A stretch of 64,000 bases of DNA from Flavobacterium lacisediminis. Lineage in GTDB: Bacteria > Bacteroidota > Bacteroidia > Flavobacteriales > Flavobacteriaceae. Positions 8,338 to 17,023 of this stretch are shown here, piece after piece. Both the position numbers and the translations under genes were made by a program. The stretch lies in the NCBI RefSeq assembly GCF_025909975.1, contig NZ_JAPCIO010000006.1, positions 124,001 to 188,000 of the forward strand, in the 5' to 3' direction. Numbering within the stretch: position 1 is the stretch's first letter; each line of letters starts with the position of its first letter. The notes below the pieces were generated by a model. The model was not told where the DNA came from. It did no database searches and was given only the letters and a program-made list of their open reading frames with translations.

Positions 8338-9411
8338 ATGAAGAAAGAAAACCTAAGTTGGATTTTACGCCTTATTATTTCTGCCTTATTTATTGTTTCG
8401 GCTGTTGCCAAATTATATCCTTCGCCTTATTTTGCAATTTCTACTTTTGAAGTAAAACAATTGTATCCATTAGGTTTTTCAGAAGGTTTTGCGCCTTACT
8501 TTTCAAGAATTTTAATTGGAATTGAATTTGCATTGGGAATTTGCATCTTGTTGAAAGATTACTTGAAGAAAATCACTATTCCAGCTACGATTTTATTGTT
8601 GGCTGTATTTACGATACACTTGAGTTACACGACTTTTGTGAGTGGAAATGCGGGAAACTGTGGTTGTTTCGGAGAATTAATTCCAATGACGCCAGTTGAG
8701 GCGATTATCAAAAATATCATTGCCATTGGATTATTAGTTTGGTTATTCAAATTACTTCCTGCTGATGGAAAATCGAACTTTTGGTTGTTGAAATCGGTTG
8801 GATTGGGTTGTGTTTTAGCGCTTTTTATGTTGGCACCTATTCGTCCAGTTGCAGAAGGTATTGAAGAACCAACTTCCGAAATTCAAGAAAATATAGGAGT
8901 TATTGTAGATTCAACTTCTTTATTAACCAATGAAGAACCTGCAGCAGCAATTACAATAGATACCGTTAAAAAAGTGGAAGAAAAGAAAACCGAAGACGCT
9001 CCTAAAAAAGTAAAATCAGGTTATGAAAAATACTTTCCTGGTATTGATACCGATAAAAAAATTCTATGCTACTTTGTTCCAGGTTGCGACCATTGTATGG
9101 ATACCGCAAAAGAATTGAACGAAATGCGTAAAAAAGACAAGAACTTTCCTCCTATTTACGTAATTTTCATGAATGAAGAACCAGAGAAAATCCCAACATT
9201 CTTTGAATTTGCAGGAACAAAATTCCCATATAAAATGATTGATGTAATTCCGTTTTGGACCGAATTAGGTTCAGGAAGAGATACGCCTGGAGTAAAATAT
9301 CTTTGGAATGGAAACGAATTCAAATACTACGACGGCATCAACGAAAATAAATTCAATGGAACTGAATTTAAAAAACTAATTAAAAAACCCTATTCAGAAT
9401 TAAAAAAATAA
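8338..9411 (+). CDS. BT_3928-like DoxX/MauE-family membrane protein with thioredoxin-like domain
   Basis: 357 residues. The N-terminal half has about four membrane helices (roughly 10-30, 60-78, 80-100, 120-142 and possibly another near 155) with GNCGCFGE between helices, as in MauE/DoxX proteins that handle disulfide or quinone chemistry. After a Pro/Glu/Lys linker (about 180-230) comes a thioredoxin-like domain with CYFVPGCDHCMD, whose CxxC is C-D-H-C. This is a membrane-tethered periplasmic disulfide oxidoreductase candidate. The next gene, 3 bp on, is another thioredoxin-like protein, so the two probably act as a redox pair. Confidence 0.8.
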   Translation: MKKENLSWILRLIISALFIVSAVAKLYPSPYFAISTFEVKQLYPLGFSEGFAPYFSRILIGIEFALGICILLKDYLKKITIPATILLLAVFTIHLSYTTFVSGNAGNCGCFGELIPMTPVEAIIKNIIAIGLLVWLFKLLPADGKSNFWLLKSVGLGCVLALFMLAPIRPVAEGIEEPTSEIQENIGVIVDSTSLLTNEEPAAAITIDTVKKVEEKKTEDAPKKVKSGYEKYFPGIDTDKKILCYFVPGCDHCMDTAKELNEMRKKDKNFPPIYVIFMNEEPEKIPTFFEFAGTKFPYKMIDVIPFWTELGSGRDTPGVKYLWNGNEFKYYDGINENKFNGTEFKKLIKKPYSELKK

Positions 9412-9414
9412 ACT

Positions 9415-9918
9415 ATGAAAAACTTAATCCTTGCAGCAGCATTACTAATTAGCACTTTAGGATGTGCTCAAAAAGAAGAAACAACCTTTAAAAATGAAGG
9501 TTTAGAAAACGTAATGGTTACAAAAGAAAACCAACCAATTACGTTTGCTGAGATTTTAAAAAAATATGAAGGAAAAACGATTGTAATCGACGTTTGGGCT
9601 TCTTGGTGCTCAGATTGTATTAAAGGAATGCCAAAAGTAAAAGCTTTACAAGAAAAATATCCTGACGCTACTTACCTATTCATATCTATGGATAAAACGT
9701 ACGAAGCTTGGTTAAAAGGAATTGAAAAATATGAAGTAAAAGGAGAGCATTATTTAACATCAGATGGAATGAAAGGTGTTTTTGGAAAATCAATTAATTT
9801 AGATTGGATTCCACGCTATATGATAGTTGACAAAAACGGAAAAATTGTTTTATATAAAGCAATTGAAGCTGATGATGCCAAATTACTTAAAACACTTGAA
9901 GGTTTAAGTAAAATCTAA
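9415..9918 (+). CDS. TlpA-like thioredoxin family lipoprotein
   Basis: 167 residues with a lipoprotein-type signal (LLISTLGC, lipidation at C17, then AQKEE). The thioredoxin-like domain carries the active site VWASWCSDC (CSDC) at about residues 59-67, followed by the expected IKGMPKVKALQEKY helix and a cis-Pro region WIPRYMIVDK. It is a periplasmic thiol-disulfide reductase candidate. It is coupled to the DoxX/thioredoxin gene (3 bp apart) and precedes tpiA by 18 bp. Confidence 0.85.
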   Translation: MKNLILAAALLISTLGCAQKEETTFKNEGLENVMVTKENQPITFAEILKKYEGKTIVIDVWASWCSDCIKGMPKVKALQEKYPDATYLFISMDKTYEAWLKGIEKYEVKGEHYLTSDGMKGVFGKSINLDWIPRYMIVDKNGKIVLYKAIEADDAKLLKTLEGLSKI

Positions 9919-9936
9919 AATTCAAAAAATAAATTC

Positions 9937-10686
9937 ATGAGAAAAAATATCGTTGCCGGAAACTGGAAAATGCATAAAAACCAACAGGAAACTATTGCAT
10001 TAATCGAAGAAATTATCGCTAAAAAGCCAAATACTTCAACTGAAATTATTGTAGCTCCTACCTTTGTAAACTTAGCTAAAGCAGTTGAAATTACGAATGG
10101 AAAAGGAATTACCGTAACAGCTCAAAACATGCACCAAGCAGAAGGTGGCGCTTTTACAGGTGAGATTGCAGCTGGAATGTTGACCGATATTGGTGTAAGC
10201 ACAGTAATTTTAGGACACAGCGAAAGACGTGCGTATTTTCATGAAACAGATGCTTTGTTAGCTAGTAAAGTAGATACGGCTTTAAAACATGAAATGCGAG
10301 TTATTTTTTGTTTTGGTGAAGAGTTGAAAGACCGTCAAAATGACAATCATTTTAATGTGGTGGAATACCAATTACGTGATGGGTTGTTTCATTTAGAAAA
10401 GAAAGATTGGGCAAATATTGTATTAGCTTACGAACCCGTTTGGGCGATTGGAACAGGCGAAACTGCTTCTCCAGAACAAGCACAAGAAATGCACAAATTC
10501 ATCAGAACTTTAGTAGAAAAAGTATACGGATTTGATATTGCAGACAACTTAACCATTTTATACGGAGGAAGTGTTAAACCAGATAATGCCAAAGAAATCT
10601 TCTCAAAACCTGATGTAGATGGCGGTTTAATTGGTGGTGCCGCTTTAAAAGCAGATGACTTTTTAGCTATTGTGAATGGGTTTTAG
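9937..10686 (+). CDS. tpiA: Triosephosphate isomerase
   Basis: 249 residues, standard length for TIM, which interconverts dihydroxyacetone phosphate and glyceraldehyde 3-phosphate. All catalytic parts are present: the Lys of NWKMHKN near the N-terminus, His in ILGHSERR (about 95), the catalytic Glu in AYEPVWAIGTG (about 167), and phosphate-gripping YGGSVKPDN and GGLIGGAAL. It is encoded within the redox gene run, an arrangement I regard as ordinary for the group. Confidence 0.97.
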   Translation: MRKNIVAGNWKMHKNQQETIALIEEIIAKKPNTSTEIIVAPTFVNLAKAVEITNGKGITVTAQNMHQAEGGAFTGEIAAGMLTDIGVSTVILGHSERRAYFHETDALLASKVDTALKHEMRVIFCFGEELKDRQNDNHFNVVEYQLRDGLFHLEKKDWANIVLAYEPVWAIGTGETASPEQAQEMHKFIRTLVEKVYGFDIADNLTILYGGSVKPDNAKEIFSKPDVDGGLIGGAALKADDFLAIVNGF

Positions 10687-10702
10687 CTGAAAAAGGATAA
10701 AA

Positions 10703-11167
10703 ATGAAAACTACAACTGAAAATTTAACTGAAAAAGAATTAAAAAAACTTAGATTAATAATTTTTGTTTTAAGTTGTATTCTTTTTATTATTTCACTTAC
10801 ACAAACAGCTTACATAACAGAACCTGCTGATTCAATAGCTTCACATGCTTTTATTGCTTTTCTTACTGGTTGGTTGAATTTTATGGGACCAGGAATTTCA
10901 TGGTTTGCAAATCCTTTATTAATTATTTCTTGGATTTTATTGTTAAATAATAAAATCAAGTTCTCATTAATTTCAAGTTTTATATCTGTTTTATTTTGTT
11001 TATCATTTTTATTATTTAACAAAATAGCTTTAGACGAAGCGGTAAATTATGGTGAAATTTTAGGGTATGGAACTGGTTATTGGTTTTGGCTTACAAGCTG
11101 CATCATAGCATTAATAGGTTCAATACTGATAAATTATAAAGAAAAGAATATAAATTTAGATAATTAA
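10703..11167 (+). CDS. Small integral membrane protein, unknown
   Basis: 154 residues with about four hydrophobic segments (roughly 18-38, 50-72, 76-108 and 120-142) joined by short loops; the termini are hydrophilic. No recognised domain. It begins 16 bp after tpiA and ends just before a terminator shared with rho, so it is likely the last gene of this run. Its A/T-richness is slightly higher than the neighbours, as usual for membrane proteins. Confidence 0.7.
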   Translation: MKTTTENLTEKELKKLRLIIFVLSCILFIISLTQTAYITEPADSIASHAFIAFLTGWLNFMGPGISWFANPLLIISWILLLNNKIKFSLISSFISVLFCLSFLLFNKIALDEAVNYGEILGYGTGYWFWLTSCIIALIGSILINYKEKNINLDN

Positions 11168-11193
11168 TTTCAAATTATTAAAACTCTGAACTC

Positions 11194-11227
11194 ATAAAAA
11201 AACTCCGATTTTCATCGGAGTTTTTGT
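11194..11227. terminator. Bidirectional intrinsic terminator
   Basis: AACTCCGAT (11201-11209) pairs with ATCGGAGTT (11214-11222), flanked by an A run on the left and a T run on the right, between convergent genes. Confidence 0.85.
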
Positions 11228-11229
11228 TT

Positions 11230-13017
11230 TTATTGATTCATCGAAATTAGAAATTCTTCGTTGTTTCGTGTTTTCTTAAATCGATCGTGAATAAAGTCCA
11301 TAGCTTCTACTGGGTTCATATCGGCTAAATATTTACGCATGATCCACATTCTGTGAATCGTATTTTCGTCTAACAACAAGTCATCACGACGTGTACTTGA
11401 AGAAACCAAGTCAATCGCAGGGAAAATACGTTTGTTAGAAATTCTTCTATCCAACTGTAATTCCATGTTACCAGTTCCTTTGAATTCCTCAAAGATAACT
11501 TCGTCCATTTTAGAACCTGTTTCAGTTAATGCAGTTGCAATGATACTTAACGAACCACCATTTTCTACATTACGAGCCGCTCCAAAGAAACGTTTTGGTT
11601 TTTGTAACGCGTTTGCATCAACTCCACCACTCAATACTTTTCCAGAAGCTGGTTGTACTGTGTTATAAGCTCTTGCTAAACGTGTAATCGAGTCTAATAA
11701 AATTACAACATCGTGACCACATTCAACCAAACGTTTTGCTTTTTCTAATACGATATTAGCAATCTTAACGTGTTCTTGTGGCTCTCTATCAAAAGTTGAA
11801 GCAATAACTTCACCACGAACGCTACGTTGCATATCGGTTACCTCTTCAGGACGTTCGTCGATAAGTAAAACAATTAGATACACTTCAGGATGATTCGCTG
11901 CAATAGCATTCGCAACATCTTTCAATAACATGGTTTTACCAGTTTTTGGTTGTGCTACAATCATACCACGTTGTCCTTTTCCAATAGGTGAAAACAAATC
12001 AATAATACGCGTTGAAACCGTACTATTGCGTTCTGCCAAGTTGAATTTTTCTGTTGGGAAAACTGGAGTTAAGTGTTCGAATGAAATTCTATCACGTACG
12101 ACTTGAGGGTCGTGACCGTTGATTTTTAATACTTTTACTAATGGAAAATACTTTTCTCCTTCTTTCGGAGGACGTACTACTCCTTTTACAGTATCACCCG
12201 TTTTTAATCCGAACAAACGAATTTGTGACGTTGACAAATAAATATCATCTGGAGACGCTAAGTAGTTGTAATCTGACGAACGTAAAAATCCGTAACCATC
12301 AGGCATCATTTCTAAAACTCCTTCACTTTCAATAATTCCGTCGAACTCAAAATCAGGTTCTCTAAAATTTGGTTTTTTGTTTTGATGCGGATTTTTGTTG
12401 GTATTTCCGTTGTTCCCGTTGTTTCCATTATTTCCTTCGGTAGGATTACTTTTTTTGTAATCAGGATGGTTGGGATTATTTTGATTTGCCTTGAAATTAG
12501 GGTTTTTAGGCAAATTTTTATCGTTTTGTGGCGTTTCAGTAGCAGTAGCTTCTGTTGTTGGCTTTTCAGCTGTAGGAGTTGCTTCGTTGGCAACTACTTT
12601 GTTTGGTAAAGGTTTTTTGTTTTTAAAATCTTTACGAGGTAACTTGTCATTTGGTTTTGGCGAAACTGCTTTGGTTTCAGTAGCTTTTATTTCTTCAACT
12701 ACTTTTTCTTCTACTATCGGAACAATTTCTTCTGGTAAGTCTTTCAAAGGTTTCGAAAACAAATCTTTTTTGATTTTTGGCGCTTGAATACCTTCTTTTT
12801 TAGGAAGCATTCGCGCTCTTTTTTCTTTAGGTTGGTCTGCGGCTACTTCTTTAGGTAATTCAGATTTAATTACTTCTGGTTTAGCTGCTTGTAGGTCTAA
12901 AATCTGATATACCAAATCATCTTTTTTAAGTGAACGGTATTTATTGATTTTAGCCACTTTTGCAATCTCTTGCAAATCAGAGAGTTTCATCTCCTTTAAT
13001 ACTTCAATATCAAACAT
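11230..13017 (-). CDS. rho: Transcription termination factor Rho with long disordered insert
   Basis: 595 residues against about 420 for E. coli Rho. Residues 1-45 form the N-terminal helical domain and about 220-300 the RNA-binding cold-shock-like domain ([14 protein letters not shown]). The ATPase core carries Walker A QPKTGKT (about 351-357), Walker [17 protein letters not shown], and the Q/R-loop regions. The extra length is a low-complexity segment, roughly residues 46-220, rich in Lys, Glu, Pro and Asn and containing a NGNNGNNGN tract. Such inserts are known in Bacteroidota Rho; in Bacteroides thetaiotaomicron the disordered region promotes condensate formation. Here that role is inference. 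It is monocistronic. Confidence 0.96.
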   Translation of the reverse strand: MFDIEVLKEMKLSDLQEIAKVAKINKYRSLKKDDLVYQILDLQAAKPEVIKSELPKEVAADQPKEKRARMLPKKEGIQAPKIKKDLFSKPLKDLPEEIVPIVEEKVVEEIKATETKAVSPKPNDKLPRKDFKNKKPLPNKVVANEATPTAEKPTTEATATETPQNDKNLPKNPNFKANQNNPNHPDYKKSNPTEGNNGNNGNNGNTNKNPHQNKKPNFREPDFEFDGIIESEGVLEMMPDGYGFLRSSDYNYLASPDDIYLSTSQIRLFGLKTGDTVKGVVRPPKEGEKYFPLVKVLKINGHDPQVVRDRISFEHLTPVFPTEKFNLAERNSTVSTRIIDLFSPIGKGQRGMIVAQPKTGKTMLLKDVANAIAANHPEVYLIVLLIDERPEEVTDMQRSVRGEVIASTFDREPQEHVKIANIVLEKAKRLVECGHDVVILLDSITRLARAYNTVQPASGKVLSGGVDANALQKPKRFFGAARNVENGGSLSIIATALTETGSKMDEVIFEEFKGTGNMELQLDRRISNKRIFPAIDLVSSSTRRDDLLLDENTIHRMWIMRKYLADMNPVEAMDFIHDRFKKTRNNEEFLISMNQ

Positions 13018-13177
13018 GGATATAAGTTGAATAAAATTGTTGATTGAGTTAAAACAAAAAAAAGATAGATTTTTTTTTGAGGCGTAAGGTGTCGTAGAAT
13101 GAAGTACTTACGACTAATACTATGCAATAATACGAATAAATTTGGATATAACAATAGTTTTAATTGAAAAGAAATAC

Positions 13178-13185
13178 TATTTTTG
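13178..13185 (+). promoter_or_regulatory. -7 promoter element TATTTTTG
   Basis: Exact TAnnTTTG match 20 bp before the DUF4293 ATG, in the divergent gap with rho. Confidence 0.5.
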
Positions 13186-13205
13186 CTTTACAAAAGTAGA
13201 GAACA

Positions 13206-13616
13206 ATGTTACAAAGAATTCAAACGGTTTATATGGCAATCAGCGCAATAGCTATGGGTGCTTTGCCTTTTGTATTTTCCTTATGGACGACAACAGATAA
13301 AAAAGAGGTGTTTTTTACATCTTCATTATTATACATTGTGTTTTTTGTAGTATCGGCTTTATTGGCGGTTTTTAGTATTATCAATTTTAAAAAGAGACAA
13401 CATCAATTTGTGTTAAACAGATTGAACATGATATTTAACTTTATTTTACTAGGATTTTTTGTGTATCGCTCGCTAAATTTATCCGGAGAAACCATGGTTT
13501 CAGAGAAGGGTATTGGGATGTTTCTTCCTGCAATTTCTATCGTTTTATTAGTCTTGGCCAACAAGGCAATAAAAAAGGACGAAGAGCTCGTAAAATCTGT
13601 TGATCGATTACGATAA
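13206..13616 (+). CDS. DUF4293 family membrane protein
   Basis: 136 residues with four transmembrane helices (about 7-27, 40-60, 73-92 and 103-120). The N-terminus MLQRIQTVYM is the hallmark of DUF4293, a small Bacteroidota family with no known function that is often next to rho, as here. It has its own promoter-like TATTTTTG and a strong terminator after the stop. Confidence 0.85.
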   Translation: MLQRIQTVYMAISAIAMGALPFVFSLWTTTDKKEVFFTSSLLYIVFFVVSALLAVFSIINFKKRQHQFVLNRLNMIFNFILLGFFVYRSLNLSGETMVSEKGIGMFLPAISIVLLVLANKAIKKDEELVKSVDRLR

Positions 13617-13647
13617 ACCTATCATCTTAGTTTATTAGTGCGAAGAA

Positions 13648-13680
13648 AAAATCCGAAGCGAAAGTTTCGGATTTTTTTGT
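13648..13680 (+). terminator. Intrinsic terminator
   Basis: AAATCCGAA (13649-13657) pairs with TTCGGATTT (13666-13674), followed by a T run. Confidence 0.85.
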
Positions 13681-13709
13681 TTATTCAAACTGAAAACTGC
13701 GACTGAATA

Positions 13710-14204
13710 CTACTTCTTACCCAACTCAATCACCTCTAAACTCTGGATTTTATCGCCATCAATTTCAAAGCGCAACATCGTTCGTACTTGGTGAAAACCA
13801 TATTTTCCACATGCGCCTGGGTTCATGTGTAGTAAATTCAACTTCTTATCAAATTGTACTTTTAAAATGTGAGAATGACCGCAAATAAATAATTTCGGAG
13901 GATTTTTTGTGATTTCTGCTCGTATTGCTGGGTTGTATTTATCAGGATAACCGCCAATATGCGTAATCCAAACCTCCACTCCTTCACAGAAAAAACGATT
14001 GTTTAATGGAAATTCCATTCGCGCTTTGTCATCATCGATATTGCCATAAACGCCTCGAAGTGGTTTTAGTTTTTTTATGGCATCAGTAACTGCTAAATCG
14101 CCAATATCGCCAGCATGCCAAACTTCATCGGCTTGGTTGACATATTTCAAAATGGCATCATCAATGTGACTGTGCGTATCGGATAACAAAAGAATTTTCT
14201 TCAT
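13710..14204 (-). CDS. Metallophosphoesterase, YfcE/MJ0936-like
   Basis: 164-residue single-domain calcineurin-like phosphoesterase. The metal-site motifs are in order: LLSDTHSH (D-x-H), WHAGDIGD (GD), YGNIDD (GNxD), and near the C-terminus FICGHSHILK (GHxH), with ITHIGG between. This group hydrolyses phosphodiesters in vitro, and physiological substrates are generally unknown. It is a single gene on the minus strand, divergent from truA. Confidence 0.9.
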   Translation of the reverse strand: MKKILLLSDTHSHIDDAILKYVNQADEVWHAGDIGDLAVTDAIKKLKPLRGVYGNIDDDKARMEFPLNNRFFCEGVEVWITHIGGYPDKYNPAIRAEITKNPPKLFICGHSHILKVQFDKKLNLLHMNPGACGKYGFHQVRTMLRFEIDGDKIQSLEVIELGKK

Positions 14205-14262
14205 AAGACAAAATTAAGTTTTTATTATCACAATTTGAAAGTAACTTTACTTTTGAATTTTG

Positions 14263-14270
14263 TAAATTTG
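14263..14270 (+). promoter_or_regulatory. -7 promoter element TAAATTTG upstream of truA
   Basis: Exact TAnnTTTG match 31 bp before the truA TTG start; a second match, TACTTTTG, is at 14248-14255. Which is used cannot be decided by eye. Confidence 0.45.
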
Positions 14271-14301
14271 CAAGCTATTTAAGAAAACGGAACACCCTAT
14301 T

Positions 14302-15048
14302 TTGAGATATTTCATAGAATTTGCCTACAACGGAAAAAACTTCCACGGATTTCAGAGTCAGCCTGACGCCGCTTCGGTACAGGAAACTTTGGAGAAGGCG
14401 CTTTCTACCCTTTTCAGAGAAACTATCGCTATAGTAGGTGCCGGAAGAACCGATTCAGGCGTACATGCTAAGCAAATGTATGCGCATTTTGAAACCGAAT
14501 TGGAATTGGATTCCGACTATTGGTCACACAAATTAAATTCGTTTTTACCACCATCAATTGTGGTGTATCGAATTTTTAAAGTGGCGGAAGATGCTCATGC
14601 GCGTTTTGATGCCACTTCCAGAACTTACGAATACTACATGCACACTTTTAAAGATGCGTTTATTACCGATGGAAGTTGGTATCATTCTCATCAATTAGAT
14701 TTGGACAAAATGAATGAAGCGTGTAAAATTTTGTTTGAATACATCGATTTTGAGTGTTTTTCTAAAGTACATACCGATGTGAATACCTTTAATTGTAAAA
14801 TTTCGGAAGCACATTGGAAACAATCGGGAAATCAACTTATCTTTACCATCACAGCCGATCGATTTTTGCGCAATATGGTAAGAGCGATTGTGGGAACTAT
14901 GGTAAACATCGGTTTAGGGAAAATTGAAGTGTCCGATTTACGCACTATCATCGAAAGCAAAAACAGAGGAAAAGCCGGATTTTCAGTTCCAGCACATGGT
15001 TTATATTTAGTAAATGTTAGCTATCCTTATATTGAGGAAAGAAAATAG
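14302..15048 (+). CDS. truA: tRNA pseudouridine(38-40) synthase TruA
   Basis: 248 residues, normal for TruA. The N-terminal MRYFIEFAYNGKNFHGFQ and the catalytic aspartate loop GAGRTDSGVHA (Asp at about 52) are diagnostic, as is RFLRNMVRAIVGTM later. It modifies U38-U40 in the anticodon arm of many tRNAs. The start is TTG: the frame has a stop at 14263-14265 and no ATG before the conserved N-terminus. It precedes an ABC exporter by 39 bp. Confidence 0.95.
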   Translation: MRYFIEFAYNGKNFHGFQSQPDAASVQETLEKALSTLFRETIAIVGAGRTDSGVHAKQMYAHFETELELDSDYWSHKLNSFLPPSIVVYRIFKVAEDAHARFDATSRTYEYYMHTFKDAFITDGSWYHSHQLDLDKMNEACKILFEYIDFECFSKVHTDVNTFNCKISEAHWKQSGNQLIFTITADRFLRNMVRAIVGTMVNIGLGKIEVSDLRTIIESKNRGKAGFSVPAHGLYLVNVSYPYIEERK

Positions 15049-15087
15049 ATTTTAGAAAATAGAACACAGAATATAGAAAATAGATAA

Positions 15088-16839
15088 ATGAAGCTCATCA
15101 AATCCAATTCACTAAAAAAAGTATTGCACTATGCGAAGCCTTACCAAAAAAGGTTCAATTGGGTAATCGTTTGGGCTATCTTACTTTCTATTTTTGCTGC
15201 AGCTCGACCGTATTTATTGAAACAAACGGTAGACGAGTACATCAAACCCGAAGACAAACACGGATTACTTTTATACGTAGTTATAATGGCTACGGTACTT
15301 TTATTAGAAGTATTAGCGCAGTTTTACTTTACCTATTGGGCGAATTGGCTCGGACAAGACATTATTAAAGACATTCGCGAAAAATTATTCCATCATATTA
15401 CTTCGTTTAAAATGAAGTATTTTGATAATGAACCTGTTGGAAAATTAGTCACGCGTTCGGTTTCGGATATCGAATCGATTGCTAGTATTTTCAGTCAAGG
15501 ATTGTTTATGATTGTAAGTGATGTACTGAAAATGATAGTGATTTTAGGTATCATGTTTTTCATGAACTGGAAATTATCATTAATCGTATTAGCCGCAATG
15601 CCTGTTTTGATTTATGCTACCGATGTTTTCCAAAAGAAAATGAAAGTCGCTTTTAACGAAGTTAGAAACGAAATTGCGAATCTAAATACTTTCGTTCAGG
15701 AGCGTTTAACTGGAATGAAAATCGTGCAATTGTTTAACAGAGAAGCGATTGAATTAGAGAAGTTCAAAGAAATCAATCAGAAACACAATGTGGCTTGGTT
15801 GAAAAACATTCTTTACAACTCCATCTTCTTCCCTATTGCGGATATTGTTTCTTCCTTGACTTTAGGAGCAATTGTGTATTACGCCGGAGTTTCCATTATG
15901 AATGGAGATACGTTGACTACTGTTGGAGACTTGTTCGCTTACACCATGTTAATCAACATGTTATTTAATCCATTGCGTCAAATTGCGGATAAATTCAACG
16001 TGATGCAAATGGGAATTATCGCGGCGGATAGAGTATTCGAAATTTTAGAGAAAGACGAAAACGTTCAAGATAAAGGAACAGTTGAAGCGACTCATTTTAA
16101 AGGGTTTATTCAGTTGAAAGACGTTCGTTTTAGCTACATCAAAGATGAAGAAGTTTTAAAAGGCATTAATTTAGAAGTCCAACCTGGTGAAACTATCGCT
16201 ATTGTGGGAAGTACAGGTGCTGGAAAATCGACCATCATTAATTTATTGAATCGTTTTTACGAAATCAATTCGGGTGAAATTACTATTGACAATCACAACA
16301 TTAACGAATATACATTAGAAAGTCTTCGCAAGCAAATTGCTATTGTGTTACAAGATGTTTTCTTGTTTGCCGATACCATTTATCACAACATTACCCTTCA
16401 TAACGAAGCCATTACAAGGGAAGATGTTATCTCTGCGGCTAAGAAAATTGGCGTACACGATTTCATTATGAGTTTACCTGAAGGCTACGATTACAATGTA
16501 AAAGAACGCGGCGTGATGCTATCTTCTGGTCAGCGCCAGTTGATTGCCTTTTTGAGAGCGTATGTAAGCAATCCAAGTATTTTGATTTTGGATGAAGCCA
16601 CCTCATCAATCGACACGCATTCTGAGGAATTAATTCAAAAAGCTACGGAAACCATTACTAAGGATAGAACTTCTATAGTTATTGCACATCGCTTGGCAAC
16701 TATTGTTAATGCAAGTAAAATTATTGTAATGGACAAAGGTCAAATTGTGGAGCAAGGCACACATCAAGAATTGTTGACAAAAGCAAATGGTTACTACAAA
16801 AAACTATATGATTCTCAATTTGCCGTGGAAGTAGAATAG
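15088..16839 (+). CDS. ABC transporter, fused permease and ATPase (MsbA-like exporter)
   Basis: 583-residue half-transporter. An N-terminal six-helix exporter domain (about 20-310) precedes the nucleotide-binding domain: Walker A GSTGAGKSTI (about 372-381), Q-loop IVLQDVFLFADT, signature LSSGQRQL (a variant of LSGGQ with Ser in the second glycine's place), Walker B ILILDEATSSID and H-loop IAHRLAT. It acts as a homodimer or heterodimer in the inner membrane; lipid or drug export is possible but the substrate is unproven. It lies 39 bp after truA. Confidence 0.92.
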   Translation: MKLIKSNSLKKVLHYAKPYQKRFNWVIVWAILLSIFAAARPYLLKQTVDEYIKPEDKHGLLLYVVIMATVLLLEVLAQFYFTYWANWLGQDIIKDIREKLFHHITSFKMKYFDNEPVGKLVTRSVSDIESIASIFSQGLFMIVSDVLKMIVILGIMFFMNWKLSLIVLAAMPVLIYATDVFQKKMKVAFNEVRNEIANLNTFVQERLTGMKIVQLFNREAIELEKFKEINQKHNVAWLKNILYNSIFFPIADIVSSLTLGAIVYYAGVSIMNGDTLTTVGDLFAYTMLINMLFNPLRQIADKFNVMQMGIIAADRVFEILEKDENVQDKGTVEATHFKGFIQLKDVRFSYIKDEEVLKGINLEVQPGETIAIVGSTGAGKSTIINLLNRFYEINSGEITIDNHNINEYTLESLRKQIAIVLQDVFLFADTIYHNITLHNEAITREDVISAAKKIGVHDFIMSLPEGYDYNVKERGVMLSSGQRQLIAFLRAYVSNPSILILDEATSSIDTHSEELIQKATETITKDRTSIVIAHRLATIVNASKIIVMDKGQIVEQGTHQELLTKANGYYKKLYDSQFAVEVE

Positions 16840-16960
16840 TCATAGTGTTCAGTTTTCAGTGGTTAGTGTTCAGTTTTAGAACGCGGTTAACACAGATTGA
16901 ACGGATTTTTTACAGACTTTTCTCTGCGTTTCTTTGCGTAAAACTTTGCGAACTTTGCGT
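16840..16960. repeat. Intergenic repeat remnants (TTCAGT and CTTTGCG motifs)
   Basis: The gap before lpdA contains degenerate copies of GTGTTCAGTTTT (16846-16876) and then four to five spaced CTTTGCG/CTCTGCG motifs (16922-16959). Similar CTTTGCG strings occur at 41930-41952 and 57433-57524, and TTCAGT strings at 53798-53824. It carries no ORF. Confidence 0.55.
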
Positions 16961-16982
16961 TTAAACTTTTAAAATAATTCCT

Positions 16983-16990
16983 TAAATTCG
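16983..16990 (+). promoter_or_regulatory. Possible -7 element TAAATTCG of lpdA
   Basis: TAnnTTTG with one substitution (TTCG), 33 bp before the ATG. The same variant occurs upstream of porQ (29820-29827) and the CLC gene (41268-41275). Confidence 0.3.
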
Positions 16991-17023
16991 CAACTTATAA
17001 ATAAAACTGAAATACTTTTAAAA

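Noticed and set aside
12312..12787. Open frames on both strands over the low-complexity part of rho
   Set aside because: They are reading-frame shadows of the Lys/Asn/Pro-rich insert; no start signals or domain content.
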